Positions 37,691 through 49,605 of a DNA stretch of 64,000 nucleotides are shown here, in pieces. The DNA is from Syngnathus acus (lineage: Eukaryota > Chordata > Actinopteri > Syngnathiformes > Syngnathidae). The position numbers were made by a program, and so were the translations under genes. The stretch lies in the NCBI RefSeq assembly GCF_901709675.1, contig NC_051096.1:3997001-4061000 (forward strand), in the 5' to 3' direction. The notes under the pieces are model-generated. The model was given only the letters and a program-made list of their open reading frames with translations. It was not told the origin of the DNA and ran no database searches. Positions within the stretch are counted from its first letter, which is position 1. Every line of letters begins with the position of its first letter.

Positions 37691-40038
37691 ACTTCATGCA
37701 TTATGGGCTGCCAATCACCAACAAGGAATACAATTAAAGTTCACGACGCATGTCACAGCACGAATAAATAAAGAATGACACAAATAAGCAATCATGGTGT
37801 TTTTGTGTTCTGAAGGGAAAGCATAAATTCAAGTATTCTTCTTTCTTGCTGAAAATGCGTTTGGGATTTATTGACATGGTGGCTTACACTCCAACAGTTA
37901 CCAGTGGTGGATTTAAGAGCCAGGGGGAAACCTTCGTTATAGTCTTAACCTTGATGCCGTCTTTTCCGGTCAGCTTGCCGCAATTACTTTGACGCGTCTG
38001 CGGTCGGTTCTTGTTGGGGCAATGGATTTTAGATGGCGCATTTTGGTGGAGCATGAGTGCCAAGTTCCTCACGTGGATCAATAATTTTTATTGATGGATA
38101 CACACTTGGCAGTGAGCCTTTGGGAATCTGCATGTCAAATCTCTACAGTTGGCTTTTAAATTAAATGCTTATCTGATAGATAAAATTGATTAGCTTCTAT
38201 GTATTGTTGTCAACAAACTTTGATATCGCTTTAAAATATTCCTGTGCAACCATTCAAGCCCTCAACAATAGCAACAGCATGTGTCAGACATTTTTACATT
38301 ATTCAACAGGTACACACACATATTTACGTAACACACACACTTACTCAGTTCCCTGACGGGACGGATGTTCAAGCTTGGGAGTCGGTATCGATCGACACTC
38401 GTCAGCATGTCCTCTACGACAAGCGCTGTCCCTGAAAGCACTGCAGCGAGCCTGTCAGAAAAAGAGATGGAAAAAAAATAGTCAGAGAAAGATGGAGAGA
38501 AAAATCCTGTATCGGCTTGAAACTTTAAATAAACAGGGTGAAAACTTTCAGATATTAAGGAGCACCAAATTATGAGGTGTTTTGTTTATTTTGCAAAAAT
38601 ATTATCAAGATCTTTTCTTGTCCCTTCTTGCAACTTTCATTTAAGATTCTGAGCAAGGGCAGAATTGCTGCAAGTGAAGGGCGAGCCTGATGATGATAAT
38701 GATGAAGTATCTAGCCACCCGGCTAACGAGAGCCCAGATCTGCCTGGAGTCTGCCTGCTATGCAAATTACCCTCACACAAGCAATGAATCAAAGACGTAG
38801 CAAAGCAATGTTTCTCTTCACAGCACTTTAGCAAAGCCATCATTCACAAAAGGACACAGCAAAGGCGTCCACACCCGACACAGAAAAAGCAAGCTTACAC
38901 TCATGCTAATCGTTTCTGCGTAAGAGAATATAAGATTAACTAAATTAGTCCCCAGAACTATATTTTATTTTATTTTATTTTATGAGGTTACACAAGCACA
39001 GAGTCTAGCATGACAGTAATTTGCTCTAATTGAAGATGAGGCGGGCTCATCTTGTGTTCTGAGAGGTTTCAACAGGAGGTGACCTTTGACCTTTCTTCCT
39101 GAAGAGTAATCCAGCATGAGTGTTTTGTTTGCGCCGGGTTTTTAACAACGCAAATGACAGTAGCTCCTAAATTCTAAGTAGAATTTCCCGATTAGCATGC
39201 ATGTTAAAATCACACAGTGTTGCAGTTAAGCCCTTGATGGATTAATAGCCACTTTCACTCAGCAGTCGATAAATGCTTTGGGGAGTTCCCTGCGAGGTTC
39301 AGGATAGCTCCAAATATATAATTGTGTGTGTTCCAGTGCGTACGCGGGAACCTCTAACAGGCCTCATGGGTCAAACTGTCACCGCAAAGATGGCTAAGCA
39401 GTTGGCCAAGCAGCGGGAAATCAATGTAAAGTGATGAGGCTCCTCTACGTGCACGATATGTCCATTTGCAAGTGTGCACCTTCCGAACAGACAATGCCGA
39501 TGACCTCACACCATCCGACGTGGTAGAACCCGAGAGCCGAGGGGTGGTCTCGACCACATATACTTCAGGCTCAAAAGGTCAGCCTGGATTTTAAACCATC
39601 TGTATGAGCCCCGAGGTGATGTTTGGTGGAAACGATAAGACCCAGCCGTGATGGTTTTTTTGCCTTGGGAAGAACGAAGGAGCCCAGTCACGCTAGTGAA
39701 CCCTGCTAGCTTAAATGGGCCCCAGTAGTCCTCATTACCCTCTCCCTTGGCACTCTCACGCACACAGATGTACTCTCACACAATCATCATGCCCTCACAG
39801 ATAGGAAAGAGCAGCACTTGCATACGAGCAGCTGTTGTATCTGCTCATGTGGAAAGCAAAACGCTAGTTTGCTATAGTTTACTCGGGCAGCTGTCCGGTC
39901 TTTTATCAGCATGGGGGGGGGGGGCTTAAAGGGGCTCATTACCACACTGATAGGACCAATGAGGCTCGGACCCTAAGGCTTCAAAATCCAAAACCAGTCA
40001 ATCGCCATATTTGGAGTGCACAATTTATATTCCAGTAC

Positions 40039-40436
40039 TACCGTATTTTCCGTACTATAAGGCGCACCTTCAATGAATGGCCCATTTTAAAACTTTGTCC
40101 TTATATAAGGCGCAGCAAATTATAAAGCGCACCATTAATGCATCATGTCAGATTTTGAATCCAAATCAAATTATTCTCCATTTTATCTTTTTTATTTCAA
40201 CTTCAGATGCAACAAATTACTTTATAATCACAAAATAATGATCCATAGTCTTTTTGATTCATGATTTATAGTCTTCAGCTGGCCATTTATGATTGATTTC
40301 ATGACACAATGCTTCGGGACAGCTTAAATTTAGGAATTTAGTCCATATATAAAGGCACCGGACTATAAGGCGCACTGTCGGCTTTTGAGAAAATTTTAGG
40401 TTTTTAGGTGCGCCTTATAGTCCGGAAAATACGGTA
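40039..40436 (+). repeat. MITE-like element, TATAAGGCGCAC family, copy E (near full length)
   Basis: Starts TACCGTATTTTCCGTACTAT and ends ATAGTCCGGAAAATACGGTA, so TA flanks both ends. The interior matches copies A and D (398 bp). One subterminal repeat unit is missing at the left end, which explains the shorter length. Non-coding. Confidence 0.84.
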
Positions 40437-41227
40437 TTTTGTTTTAACAATATTTAAAATCAATAGTCTTCTTGCGCAATTCCAGTCTTAGATCACAAAT
40501 CACTTTCTACTGTATTATAGCTATGCACTCAAGCTACAAACACACAAACAAGTCATGCTGATGGAAAAAAAGGGAGACGCGTCAAAGCCTGACTAGCTCC
40601 ATCTTGGAGCTAATCTTGCTTTTCATTCAATTTTGTTACATGTCGTGCTCTGGCAGTGAACAGCAAGCAACAGTGGAGCTCAACGTGCAACTGCTGCTAT
40701 GCCGCTTGCGTCTTTTGCTGTTGAGCACCGTTCGACTGGAATTGTGAGCTGTGATTAGATAAAAAAACATGTTCTTAAATATAAGTGGATCAAAAACGCC
40801 TTTCAATAACAGCAGCTACTCAGATTTCTTTTTTTTGTACAGTTCAGTTTACAATAAGAGTCAGAATGATTCCTCAAGTGAAAAAAAAAAAGAAGTGTAA
40901 ATTTCAAAGTGTTGCACCAAGTAATGATTCTGGCAGTGACAGAAAATAAAGACAGAGAGGTGAGATGTACGGTTCGTCACGGGGAACTGGTTGAGGCCAG
41001 TTGAGAAAGTGAAAAAGTCAAGGTAGCAACAGGAAATACTGATTCAAAGCAAGTCAGGTATAAAGAGTGGCGGAAAGTGAAAATTGCATTCTGCTTTGTT
41101 TTGTGTATCATTTGCTGATCCAAATTAGGTCTTGGTGAATTTAATTGTTTGGAGAGCAAAGTTTGAGTTTCACAGTCAAAGGACAACAAAGCAGACAAAA
41201 AAAAGTTTCAACAATGCAACTAGAGTA

Positions 41228-41312
41228 ATAAGGAAAATGATATAATGTAATATTCCAACCTGTTTGTCAAATAAGGAAAATGATATGTAATATTCCAACC
41301 AGTTTGTTCCAC
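41228..41312. repeat. Local tandem duplication, 43-bp period
   Basis: ATAAGGAAAATGATAT...GTAATATTCCAACC followed by TGTTTGTCAA is repeated starting at 41228 and 41271, the second copy with a small deletion and a C-to-C/A difference in AACCAGTTTG. It lies within intron 1 and has no evident function. Confidence 0.75.
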
Positions 41313-43979
41313 TGGAGCCGCACCCAAGCACCAACAAAAACTGACTGCAAACTGGTAGACAGGCTCCGCCCACCAATTATCCAGGTAAATTTATGGGCGG
41401 GGTTAGAATGACAATAGGCCTTTTTTTTTTGCAAATTTATTATTTATTTCTACATTGGCAGCAATTACAGCCTTGAGATTATTATTTTTTTAAATCTGTG
41501 CATTATCTGCAAACATTTTTTCACAACAATAAACTCAACTATCTTTGTCCTGCATATCATTTCAAATCCAAGATGCTTCTGTCTCTCAGCATGGTTATGG
41601 CGGGGGGGAAGTTGGAGGGTGCTCTCCATCGCGAGTCATCTCTCCAAAAGCCATTTGCAGCCATGCCTTGAGTGGATGCGTGGCATGTTGTGCAGGAGTG
41701 AGGACTCCATGATGGACAGGGCAATTTGCTTTATCTGCCGCCGTTTCTACCTGCAATATAGGTGCCTTAAAGTGTAGAGCACGCTGTACAGTAAGTAGTA
41801 AGGCTATATCTCTGCAGTACAGCACTGCATGTTTATTAACACTAAGAGGAAAGATAAAAAAAATAGAGCTGTTCCTTTTCTCTGTTGTATGAATAAGTTA
41901 AAACATTGCATGGCCGCTTTCACAAGCCTCGTCGGACTGACTGGTCTCTGCGCTTTCTTTTCCCGGACTAAATTACCTGGAACCTTTATTTATATCAGAG
42001 TAAAGAGAAGCAAAGTAAGGTTGTCGACTTGACTCATCTCAACCGATGCATGGCCTTCTTAAAGCCTTGTAAAGAGCGAGATTGTTCTCACCTTGGGTTT
42101 TCTAAGTGTGTTCGAGCGATGTGGCCTCAGGTTTGATTTCTATGGCATGAGCAGGAAAATGAAGGTCTACATAAAAAAAAAAAGAAAATCCATCTAACAC
42201 GTTGAGACCACAAGTTCAGAAATGACTTTGTAATGATAGTTCTCGACTCAGATTGTGTTAAATGCCGCGTCGAGTACCGAATATTTTGGATAGCGTCTGA
42301 TTACAATAATCAGCTTGTTTTCCTTCCGAGCGCTGAATCAAAATATGTGGAACTTACAACCTCTTGTGCTTGTGTGATATGAATTATGCAAAAAAAAATA
42401 AAAATAATTCATGCTCTGAGTTGCTTTTATGGTCTGTAAGCTAAACAGCCATGAATACAAGCAATCGGTTTGTATGTTTGTGAAGCAATTGTATTACAAA
42501 TACATTTGAGCGCGTTGACGGGGATTGGGCTCGCTTGCGTTTGTTGAATACTAAAAAGTCATCACGCATGAATGAGCGGACGTGACGGAAATTACAAGAG
42601 CATGACCACTGACACGTGCGGTCGTACGGGATCCATGCCAGACATTGTGCTGCTCATGTTGGTGCCACAGAAAACCAAAAAGATTAAAAAAAAAATGGAT
42701 GGATGCCAACCAATTAGTGAGGTGTTCACCTTCATACTTGATGCAGTGGCCGTTGATTTATAATCACTCCCCAATCATCCACTCGCATCTCTTAAATTTC
42801 TTACTGACATGATCACGTTGCTATGGCAACACCTGCTTCCTGCAGAGGCAAGCCTCAGCAATTTTTTTTCTTATTTTGATTTGAAGCTCCATTGTGTCTT
42901 TTTATCCAATCAAAAATATAAACATTCATTACAATGAAGGAGCCTCTAATGTTCTCTACTGATGCTTGAAAACCTTTCAAAAGATCTCATAAGAGGAAGC
43001 CAAACAGGTGGCGATGGGGCGACAAAGAAATGAAACAAAACCACTTTGGCATGAGGAAATAGCCAAAGCTTGCGAGGATCATTGTGTACGTATTTGATTG
43101 TGTATGCGGCAAAAAGACGAGAAAAATACACAGGCAGCCCGTGGGGGGTTAAGAAAACTCGATTTTGAATCCATTTTGAAAGCACACAAATGACCTTGAG
43201 GTCACGGCAGCCGGGGAGACTGTCCTGCACCAATCTAATTCAACTCATATCTGCTTTGGAGCCAGCAAGGAGGTAGTAAGGTAGAGTAGAGTGGATCTAT
43301 CTGTCCAGTAGCTTATAAAATGTCCATTACAGTCTGCTTCTATCAGTTTGGACCTCCCCAGATGGACTCTGGAATAAATGGAGAGCACCAGAGAGCCATA
43401 AACCCAGAATGGATGTACGGCTGGGAAAATTGTCCGTGATGGTCGGCGTTAAGGAAAGTGCGGATTCGTAATGTGAGCCTGCAAACAATGACACTTTTGC
43501 AATATTACCATATGAATTATTTTTGTGTAGCGTATTTAAATCCAAGTTGAGCAAAGACAATCGGAGCTCTCCCCCTGCCTTCCTCCCCAAGATGTTTTTC
43601 AAAATGCTTCGCTGCACATTTCTTTGTTCATTCACCGTGTTTATAGTCGTGTTTGCATGTGCCATACAAATGTGTAAGCATGTTTGTGTTGTAGCGTGGG
43701 GGGTGGGGTGGGGGTGGGGGCTTTGCCTAAGCTGTTTCTCTGAGGGAGATCTTCTTTGGTTTGTTCTTTGCATTGAGTTAAAAAGCTCAGCGACAGAAGT
43801 GACTTCCATCTCGTGTGTATATAGCTGCTGAGTCGGTTCGAGCACTGTTGATATCAGCGTGAGTCCAAATATGGGCAATTTCCTTGTTTCCATTGTTTGC
43901 TGCACCATATCACCTAATCACACATTTCTCTATATTGATAAAAACAAATTTCAGAACTGCATGTCTTATTTTCTTCCAG

Positions 43980-44060
43980 ACCCAGATGATGATGACTTGA
44001 AGGTGAAGACGCAAAGACCAAGATCAGCTGACCAGCCAGGTGTGTTTCAGGCACAAACAG
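43980..44060 (+). CDS. adgrb2: adgrb2 exon 2: acidic linker before the TSRs
   Basis: An 81-nt exon joining the N-terminal domain to the thrombospondin repeats. Bounded by TTCTTCCAG/AC and ACAG/GTGCGT, entering and leaving in phase 1. It encodes PDDDDLKVKTQRPRSADQPG followed by VFQAQTG. The KVKTQxPRSADxPG core matches human ADGRB2 as I remember it (KVKTQWPRSADEPG), which anchors the reading frame and the paralogue call. The linker is probably unstructured and exposed. Its donor, GTGCGT, is acceptable but not strong. Confidence 0.9.
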
Positions 44061-45060
44061 GTGCGTAAGAAGGAGGAAAAAAAAAAAAAAAAAAATCCTA
44101 ATTTGCCTTTATGAGCCAACTGTTGTAATTTGTGTAAATGCCACCAAGGTCGAACAGAATAAAAATGAATTATGTAACATGACACAATCTATTAAATATA
44201 AGAAAAAAATGTCAGGAGTTGATAAGAAGTGAGCCGTGCTTTTACATACCTAACCTTTCTCATTATTCATGTTGACATTTTGACCTACATTTGAACGGGT
44301 CGACCTGCGCCTATCAGCATACGGTCATACTGTGCGCACACACATACACACGCGTGTTCGCTGGTACAACTGTGTGGAACAGAGAGACCCTTCTGTCAGG
44401 AAAAACCCCCGGCTCTCTCGTCAACTCCTCTCTTGTGCGTTCCTGTTCTTCCATTCCTCCAGGCATCCAAGATGAGCTTAAACCCTGACTCACGGGTTGT
44501 TAATGAAGATGTAATGCGATTAACGGACATGAAATTAATTTGATTTCCACCGCTGCCACGTGATGACGCCTCTATCAAAGAACACGCGGATTGGAAAACA
44601 ATTCAGAGAGGAGTGGAGCTGCTTCATACTTAATCGCTGCTTTCTAGGGAGGAACCAACAGTTTTGAGGAATTGTACAAACATAAGGCCCGGGGGCCAGA
44701 TAAGGCCCGCCATCATTTTATGTGGCCCGTGAAGACAAATTGCGCATTGAATTCATGTTAATATAAAAATAAAATAATAAACATATGTTGAAAATATTTG
44801 AACAGTTTTTACTAGTCTTTGATTTGAAAAAGGCATTTCACACATTTATTTGGGTTGACAGTCATAATGGCCCACTGAAGGAAACTATGACTACGATGCG
44901 GCCTGCGACAAAAATGTGTTCAAAAAATCATTTTTTTTTAAATTAAATATATGAAATAAATACATTTAAATAACATATGCATGTGCTTATATCGTATTTT
45001 TGGGCTTGTTCCCCCGTCCTTCCTTTAGCTAAGCGTGAGCCTCTGTGTTCAAATCTCTAG
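44061..45060 (+). other. adgrb2: adgrb2 intron 2 with a decayed hAT-type element
   Basis: Exactly 1 kb between ACAG/GTGCGT and AAATCTCTAG/GT. It starts with a poly-A run and contains the hAT fragment at 44684-44921. The acceptor's pyrimidine tract is interrupted. Confidence 0.75.
44684..44921 (+). repeat. Decayed hAT-type element, same family as the one at 51889
   Basis: AAGGCCCGGGGGCCAGATAA, then CATTTTATGTGGCCCG, and at the far end GAAACTATGACTAC with GCGGCCTGCGACAAAAA match the 311-bp element at 51889-52199. The terminal TGTCAAACTC sequences are degraded on both sides and no target duplication can be seen. Confidence 0.7.
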
Positions 45061-45249
45061 GTGACCCTGCAGCTGAGGAATGGTCTCAGTGGAGCGTGTG
45101 TTCTCTAACATGCGGACACGGCTGGCAAGTGCGAACACGCTCCTGCGTGTCGTCCCCTTACAGCACTCTGTGCAGCGGTGCCCTCCGAGAGACACGCATG
45201 TGCAACAATACAGCTTCCTGTCCGGGCGAACCCGGGATAATATCCTCAG
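45061..45249 (+). CDS. adgrb2: adgrb2 exon 3: thrombospondin type 1 repeat 1
   Basis: Encodes [20 protein letters not shown] and the rest of TSR1, which in ADGRB receptors contributes to ligand binding and anti-angiogenic activity. WSQW is a C-mannosylation motif and CSLTCG fits the O-fucosylation consensus; six Cys of the fold are present, ending NNTASCP. Entry is phase 1 at CTAG/GT. The end is uncertain: the canonical donor TCAG/GTATGC gives 189 nt and adds eight residues (GEPGIISS) after SCP compared with other ADGRB proteins. The position homologous to the mammalian junction (after 45225) has only GC, not GT. Both choices keep phase 1. Confidence 0.88.
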
Positions 45250-47388
45250 GTATGCACGTGGGTCAAATTTGATCTGCAACCAAATGTCCAACCTCAAAAG
45301 CATCATCAGGGAAAAAAAAAAACAATTTCTCTAAAATTATGACATTATCAGTATCTTCTTTCGAAGCATGTTTGGATTTAAGTGCCAAATCCCCGCCTCA
45401 AAATTCTAAAAAGGAAAAAAAAGAAACCTTCCCTCCCTGTCAGTGCATATGCTAATCTTGTTTTTAAAATTTAAATCCGCCAATGCGATTTGTACGTCTA
45501 AGTGCCTGGCTTTTCCGTTCAGCGTTGATATTAATATTCTCAGCCGCTTCTTTGATAGGATATTGGCTGCTGTGTTGTTCCAGGTATTATTTTATTATTT
45601 GCTATTTGTGTGTGTGTGTGGGGGGGGGACACCCCTGGGAATCGCCCTGATTTGTACCGCAGCAAATTCAGCTAAATTAGGAATGTGAAGGTGGTAGCAA
45701 AAAAAACCATGAATGTTTTTAATGAGCTTGATGTAATTGACTTTTAAAAATACCCCTTTCAACCAAAACAGGATTTTTTTTTTATCTATATGCAGAAAAC
45801 TGTAAAAGGACATTTTTGCTTGGGTTTTTTTCTCCCCAAATTGAAGGTTATTCCGAATTCATTTAGCTAATGTCTTGTCCTTGTTAAAGCCAACTAGGCA
45901 GTAAGTGGTCGAGCAAATTTGTTTTTTTTTTCCCTCCCTACTCCCGTTCCCGAAAGCATGCAAAGTAAAGTTGTACTTCTGCTTCTGTTGTATTTAGCTC
46001 CTGCCATAGATTCAGTGACATTTCAAACACGGGCTAAAATAATGTTGCATTATGCAGTACAAGTCTCCGGGTCAGTGCGTAGTCAAACGATGCAGCGCTA
46101 ACCATTTACGTAATATCGTCAACACAAGAATGCAAAACTTCCAACTACCTCCAAACAACAAGCACTTAAATAATACATGCAAATTCTGCTAATGATAATA
46201 ACTTAATATGACGCATGCGTCTCATTATCGCCGAGTTGCCTCACACGTTAGCGATAACAAATTACAAGGAGATATCTTAATAATGTATATATAATTAGAT
46301 TCACATGTTTAATAATTAAACAGATTTTCACGCTATGGTGAGTTGCCATATGCTAACGACACGTAACCTGGGTCTTATTAAAGAAATGCCATCATGGTAT
46401 TTTAAGTCTGTATTCATTATGAAGGAGGATTCACTTTTTCACTTTGTAATAGAAGCACAAGAGCAGATCTCGAATATATGCAAGCAAATCTCCTTCCTCG
46501 TAATCCTCATTCCATTTTTCAGTTCTTGTCACTGTTCTGTTCCAAACATGCCACAAATGACTCAAAGGCATAACAAGAGGTTTTAAAATTCTGACAGCTG
46601 CATTGAAAACGATCTCACTATTTACTTTTTAATAGCACAATCGTTCTGTGCCGCCAACTCCTTTTCCTTTGAGCCTTTTATTTTATTTTTTTACTGAGTC
46701 GACTTAATTATTTAGGACTATGATTTATTTAGTTTTGCCAACTATCTTTATCCTCAAGTTTTTTTTTTCCCCCCTCTCTTTGTCCAAATGTTGTTTCTTT
46801 CTATCAAATAAAGCATCTTTGTCTTCATTTTTTGAACACGCTCGGTTTGTCGTTGCGGCCTATTCCAAAAATGTTTTGGCAAATCCGTTGAATGTTTGCA
46901 CGCATTCATTTGTGTACCACTTCAACGTTGGACATTGCGCAAGCATTCCTGCATGATGAAATCGGATCAAGCTGACACAGCTTGAAGTTAAGCTCAGTGA
47001 TATAAAGCAACGCAAGAGGAGTCTTGAGGTCACATTCATTATTGACGAAGGTTTTGTGCAACTCCGCCGCTCATTTATTCCGCTCGCATTTATTTCAACA
47101 GTCTATTGCTAAAATTAGATGAGATGTAGGAAGACGACTTTGCAGAACACACTCAGAACCGAAACATTTCCTTTCTTAATTGCTTGCTGGAGTGTCTGTT
47201 GTAATTACAGTCTTTGTTGACATTAGTCGTTAAGTAATCGTTTGAATTAAATCTTGACTGCATTACCGCATGGCTGTGTCCATCCATTGCCAGTTCCGAA
47301 ATCTTTCATTATCATGAATGATGGCCCCGCCTCTTACCCCGCCCTCATTTCTCATCGCCATGTGTGTTTCCTGCGTGGCCATTTGCAG
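45250..47388 (+). other. adgrb2: adgrb2 intron 3
   Basis: 2.1 kb, bounded by TCAG/GTATGC and ATTTGCAG/TG. It contains a short TG/G run near 45607. Around 46160-46300 there is a relatively mixed-composition stretch with an ATGCAAAT octamer (46177..46184) and the palindrome ACGCATGCGT (46211..46220). No coding exon seen. Confidence 0.7.
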
Positions 47389-47550
47389 TGCATGGACTGT
47401 GGCACGAGTGGTCCTCGTGGAGCCTGTGCTCTGTGACATGTGGGCGGGGCTCCAGGACTCGAAGCAGGAAGTGTGTGAACGAAGGTGGGGCCGTGCCTTG
47501 CGGATGGCCCGAGACTCAGACCAAACTCTGCAACATTGCAGTGTGTCCTG
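47389..47550 (+). CDS. adgrb2: adgrb2 exon 4: thrombospondin type 1 repeat 2
   Basis: A 162-nt exon, phase 1 at both ends, bounded by ATTTGCAG/TG and CCTG/GTTAGT. It encodes [20 protein letters not shown] onward and ends CNIAVCPG. It has a triple tryptophan ladder (WHEWSSW) for C-mannosylation, an O-fucosylation CSVTCG, and a basic strand (SRTRSRKC) typical of TSR folds. The opening VHGxWxEW matches the second TSR of human BAI2 (VHGVWEEW). The exon is one codon shorter than TSR3 and TSR4. Confidence 0.93.
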
Positions 47551-49217
47551 GTTAGTACCATGTCCATTTGCATGTGCCCGCCAATCCAATCCGCTCTCCC
47601 CTTAAATTGACTTTTTATGGCTCACAGGATCTCCACACTTGGAAACTAATATTACAAGTTCAATCATTACATTTTGTTGACCCTGCCCATTATCCCGGCC
47701 TACTACGCCCAAGTTTTCATTTCCATTTTCATTCGTCTGCGATGAGCCGTGAGGTGCCAGCTCACGTGTGCACATGCTCACTCAGGCATCCTGCTAAGAT
47801 TTTGCTTTTCGATTCTTGATGTTGTCTTCATGGTTGGCTTGTTTTGGATTGCGGAGTGTATGTGTGTGTGTGTGTTCTTCTGCTCGTGTCTCCAAGATTA
47901 CCTGCTAGACCTGCACCTTGTCAATAAATTGCCGGCCCAATCTTATTCTCGGGTCGAGGGCATCTCAAGAATAGCAATCTGATTCAGACCGGCCATCTGA
48001 AACCTCTTTATTAAGCCGTCGTCGATACAAAATGACTTCATTCCTTCAAATTCTGAACCATCAATGATGGAACTGCTTTAAAGCAAGAGTGACTATTTTC
48101 TTTGCAGACATTTAAATATCACTGCTTCTTGAAAGGTGGTATTCTAAGAGGAAAAAAAAGTTGCTTTTAGACTTGAGGTACACTTAATGTACGTGCATTA
48201 GCCGTGCCCTTTAAAAGACTTTTATTTTGAACGTACTGGCATTAAAATGTTTTGAAAAATAACTTCAACTGCAAAGTGTTTTATGACTCCGGAAATCAAA
48301 AAAAAAATCTTTATTTATGACTTTGCATCAATGTATTAATGGATGTACGCATGTGGCTCTTGCATATAATTGCATCATTATAACAGGAGCCACTAAATGT
48401 GAGTGCTTTTGCGAAGTTATGCTTGCTCGAGCTTTTAACAAATACATGCTGCTTCTCCCTTTGGAAAAAGGCTCTAATCAAACTTGTTTTTTGTGACCTT
48501 AAGGAAATGTGCGAATGAGGAATATTTTTTAAAATAATTATATAATAATAATTTATTAATTTAATAATTTAATAATATATGATTAATTTTATTTTAATAA
48601 TAATTATATGCCCTCTATAGTCTCATTAATTAATGCAATAATTTATCAGTTCCAAAATAATTCTTCAGATTGCGTTTAGCTTGTAGCTTGTAGCCATTCG
48701 ACTTTTTTTTTCTTGACACTCAAAATTACCCAATCTTTTTTAAGGCCATGACAAGCCACCTCGCCTTGATCATTGTAATTTTCGGGGGGGGGGCATCTGC
48801 AGTATTTTATGTGACAACTCAATTACTCCAGCAATCCTTTTCTAGTGCAGATCAGTCGTGGGAGCTTTGATTGCGTGATGCATGTCACCAGGCTTTGGTT
48901 AAGCTCTTTGCTAGTGTGGCAGTATAAAATACATCTATTTTTAAAAGACATCTAATAATGCACAAACACATGTCAAAAAATTGTCATCAACATGCAACAC
49001 TCTGTATGAACCCTTTAAACCGCAATATGAAAGGAATTGTTACAGCAGATTTAAATATTTAATACCAGGAATCTTCTAAAAAATGCTATTTATGGGAAAC
49101 AAAATAACGCCTGCACTCTGTTTACACTTTCTATTAACCTCTTTTAACGCTACAATTGTTTCATCTTTTGTCTTTCTCTATTTTATTCCCTGGATCGTCA
49201 CTTCCACGGGGGGTCAG
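47551..49217 (+). other. adgrb2: adgrb2 intron 4
   Basis: 1.7 kb, bounded by CCTG/GTTAGT and GGGGTCAG/TG. The acceptor is poor because the pyrimidine tract is separated from the AG by about 15 G-rich bases. Contains an ATTTAATA-type simple repeat at 48525-48620 and a G run at 48785. Confidence 0.7.
48525..48620. repeat. AT-rich simple repeat (TAATAATTTA)
   Basis: Irregular array of TTAATAATT and TAATAATAA units within intron 4. Confidence 0.7.
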
Positions 49218-49382
49218 TGGAGGGAAAATGGTTGGAGTGGGGCCCGTGGTCAAGATGCAGCGTCTCCTGTAACACGGGCACCCAGCAAAGGCAGAGACGT
49301 TGCAGCGTGTCCGTGCACGGCTGGGCCGAATGTAAAGGCCCCCATCAAGAAAGCAGAGATTGCACCAACCCGTCATGCACTG
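49218..49382 (+). CDS. adgrb2: adgrb2 exon 5: thrombospondin type 1 repeat 3
   Basis: 165 nt, phase 1 at both ends, from GTCAG/TG to CACTG/GTAAGG. It encodes [20 protein letters not shown] onward, ending NPSCTG. The WLEWGPW ladder and CSVSC motif are intact. VEGxWLEWGPW is the same as the opening of TSR3 in human BAI2. The donor lies only 58 bp from the next acceptor, so exons 5 and 6 are probably spliced as a very tight pair. Confidence 0.93.
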
Positions 49383-49440
49383 GTAAGGATGATCTCCCAA
49401 TTTGTGAGTCTGGGGAAAAAGAGGATTTTTCTTTTTCGAG
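49383..49440 (+). other. adgrb2: adgrb2 intron 5, only 58 bp
   Basis: Begins GTAAGG and ends TTTTTCTTTTTCGAG. It is close to the minimum length for vertebrate splicing. It is not a multiple of three: reading through from TSR3 reaches a TAA at 49448-49450, so retention would end the protein after three TSRs and 22 extra residues. Confidence 0.88.
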
Positions 49441-49605
49441 GTGGGGGTAACTGGGGCAACTGGAACCATTGGAGCCTCTGCAGCAAGACATGTGACTCTG
49501 GATGGCAGCGGCGATCCAGGATGTGCGAGGGTAACGGGGAGCAAGGCTACCCGTGTCAAGGCTCGGCGGAGGAGGTTCGCTCGTGCAACGAACAGAAATG
49601 CCCCG
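49441..49605 (+). CDS. adgrb2: adgrb2 exon 6: thrombospondin type 1 repeat 4
   Basis: 165 nt, phase 1 in and out, from TTTTTCGAG/GT to CCCCG/GTTAGT. It encodes [20 protein letters not shown] onward, ending NEQKCPG. WGNWNHW is the tryptophan ladder and CSKTC the O-fucosylation core. [14 protein letters not shown] is shared with TSR4 of human BAI2. The lead-in is GGG in place of the DSK of human. This is the last of four TSRs; ADGRB1 has five, so the count also supports ADGRB2 or ADGRB3. Confidence 0.93.

Larger units (their letters stand above)
32258..43979 (+). other. adgrb2: adgrb2 intron 1 (11.7 kb)
   Basis: Bounded by CAAG/GTAAGA and TTTTCTTCCAG/AC, phase 1. Apart from the repeats listed separately it holds no coding exon that I can support. 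Four MITE copies sit at 32.8, 33.4, 35.5 and 40.0 kb, all in the same orientation. A LINE reverse-transcriptase fossil lies at 37.5 kb and AT-rich simple repeat at 36.75-37.1 kb. A 193-codon reverse frame (43327..43908) near its end has no recognisable domain and is probably accidental. Confidence 0.75.

Noticed and set aside
43327-43908. 193-codon reverse-strand open frame in intron 1
   Set aside because: Longest reverse frame in the intron, but it has no domain, no signal or membrane segment, and no convincing splice context. Its His/Pro-rich stretch comes from the G-rich tract on the plus strand near 43700. Treated as accidental.
46177-46220. Octamer ATGCAAAT and palindrome ACGCATGCGT in intron 3
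   Set aside because: Suggestive of a regulatory element, but single short motifs cannot be supported without conservation; mentioned in the intron entry only.
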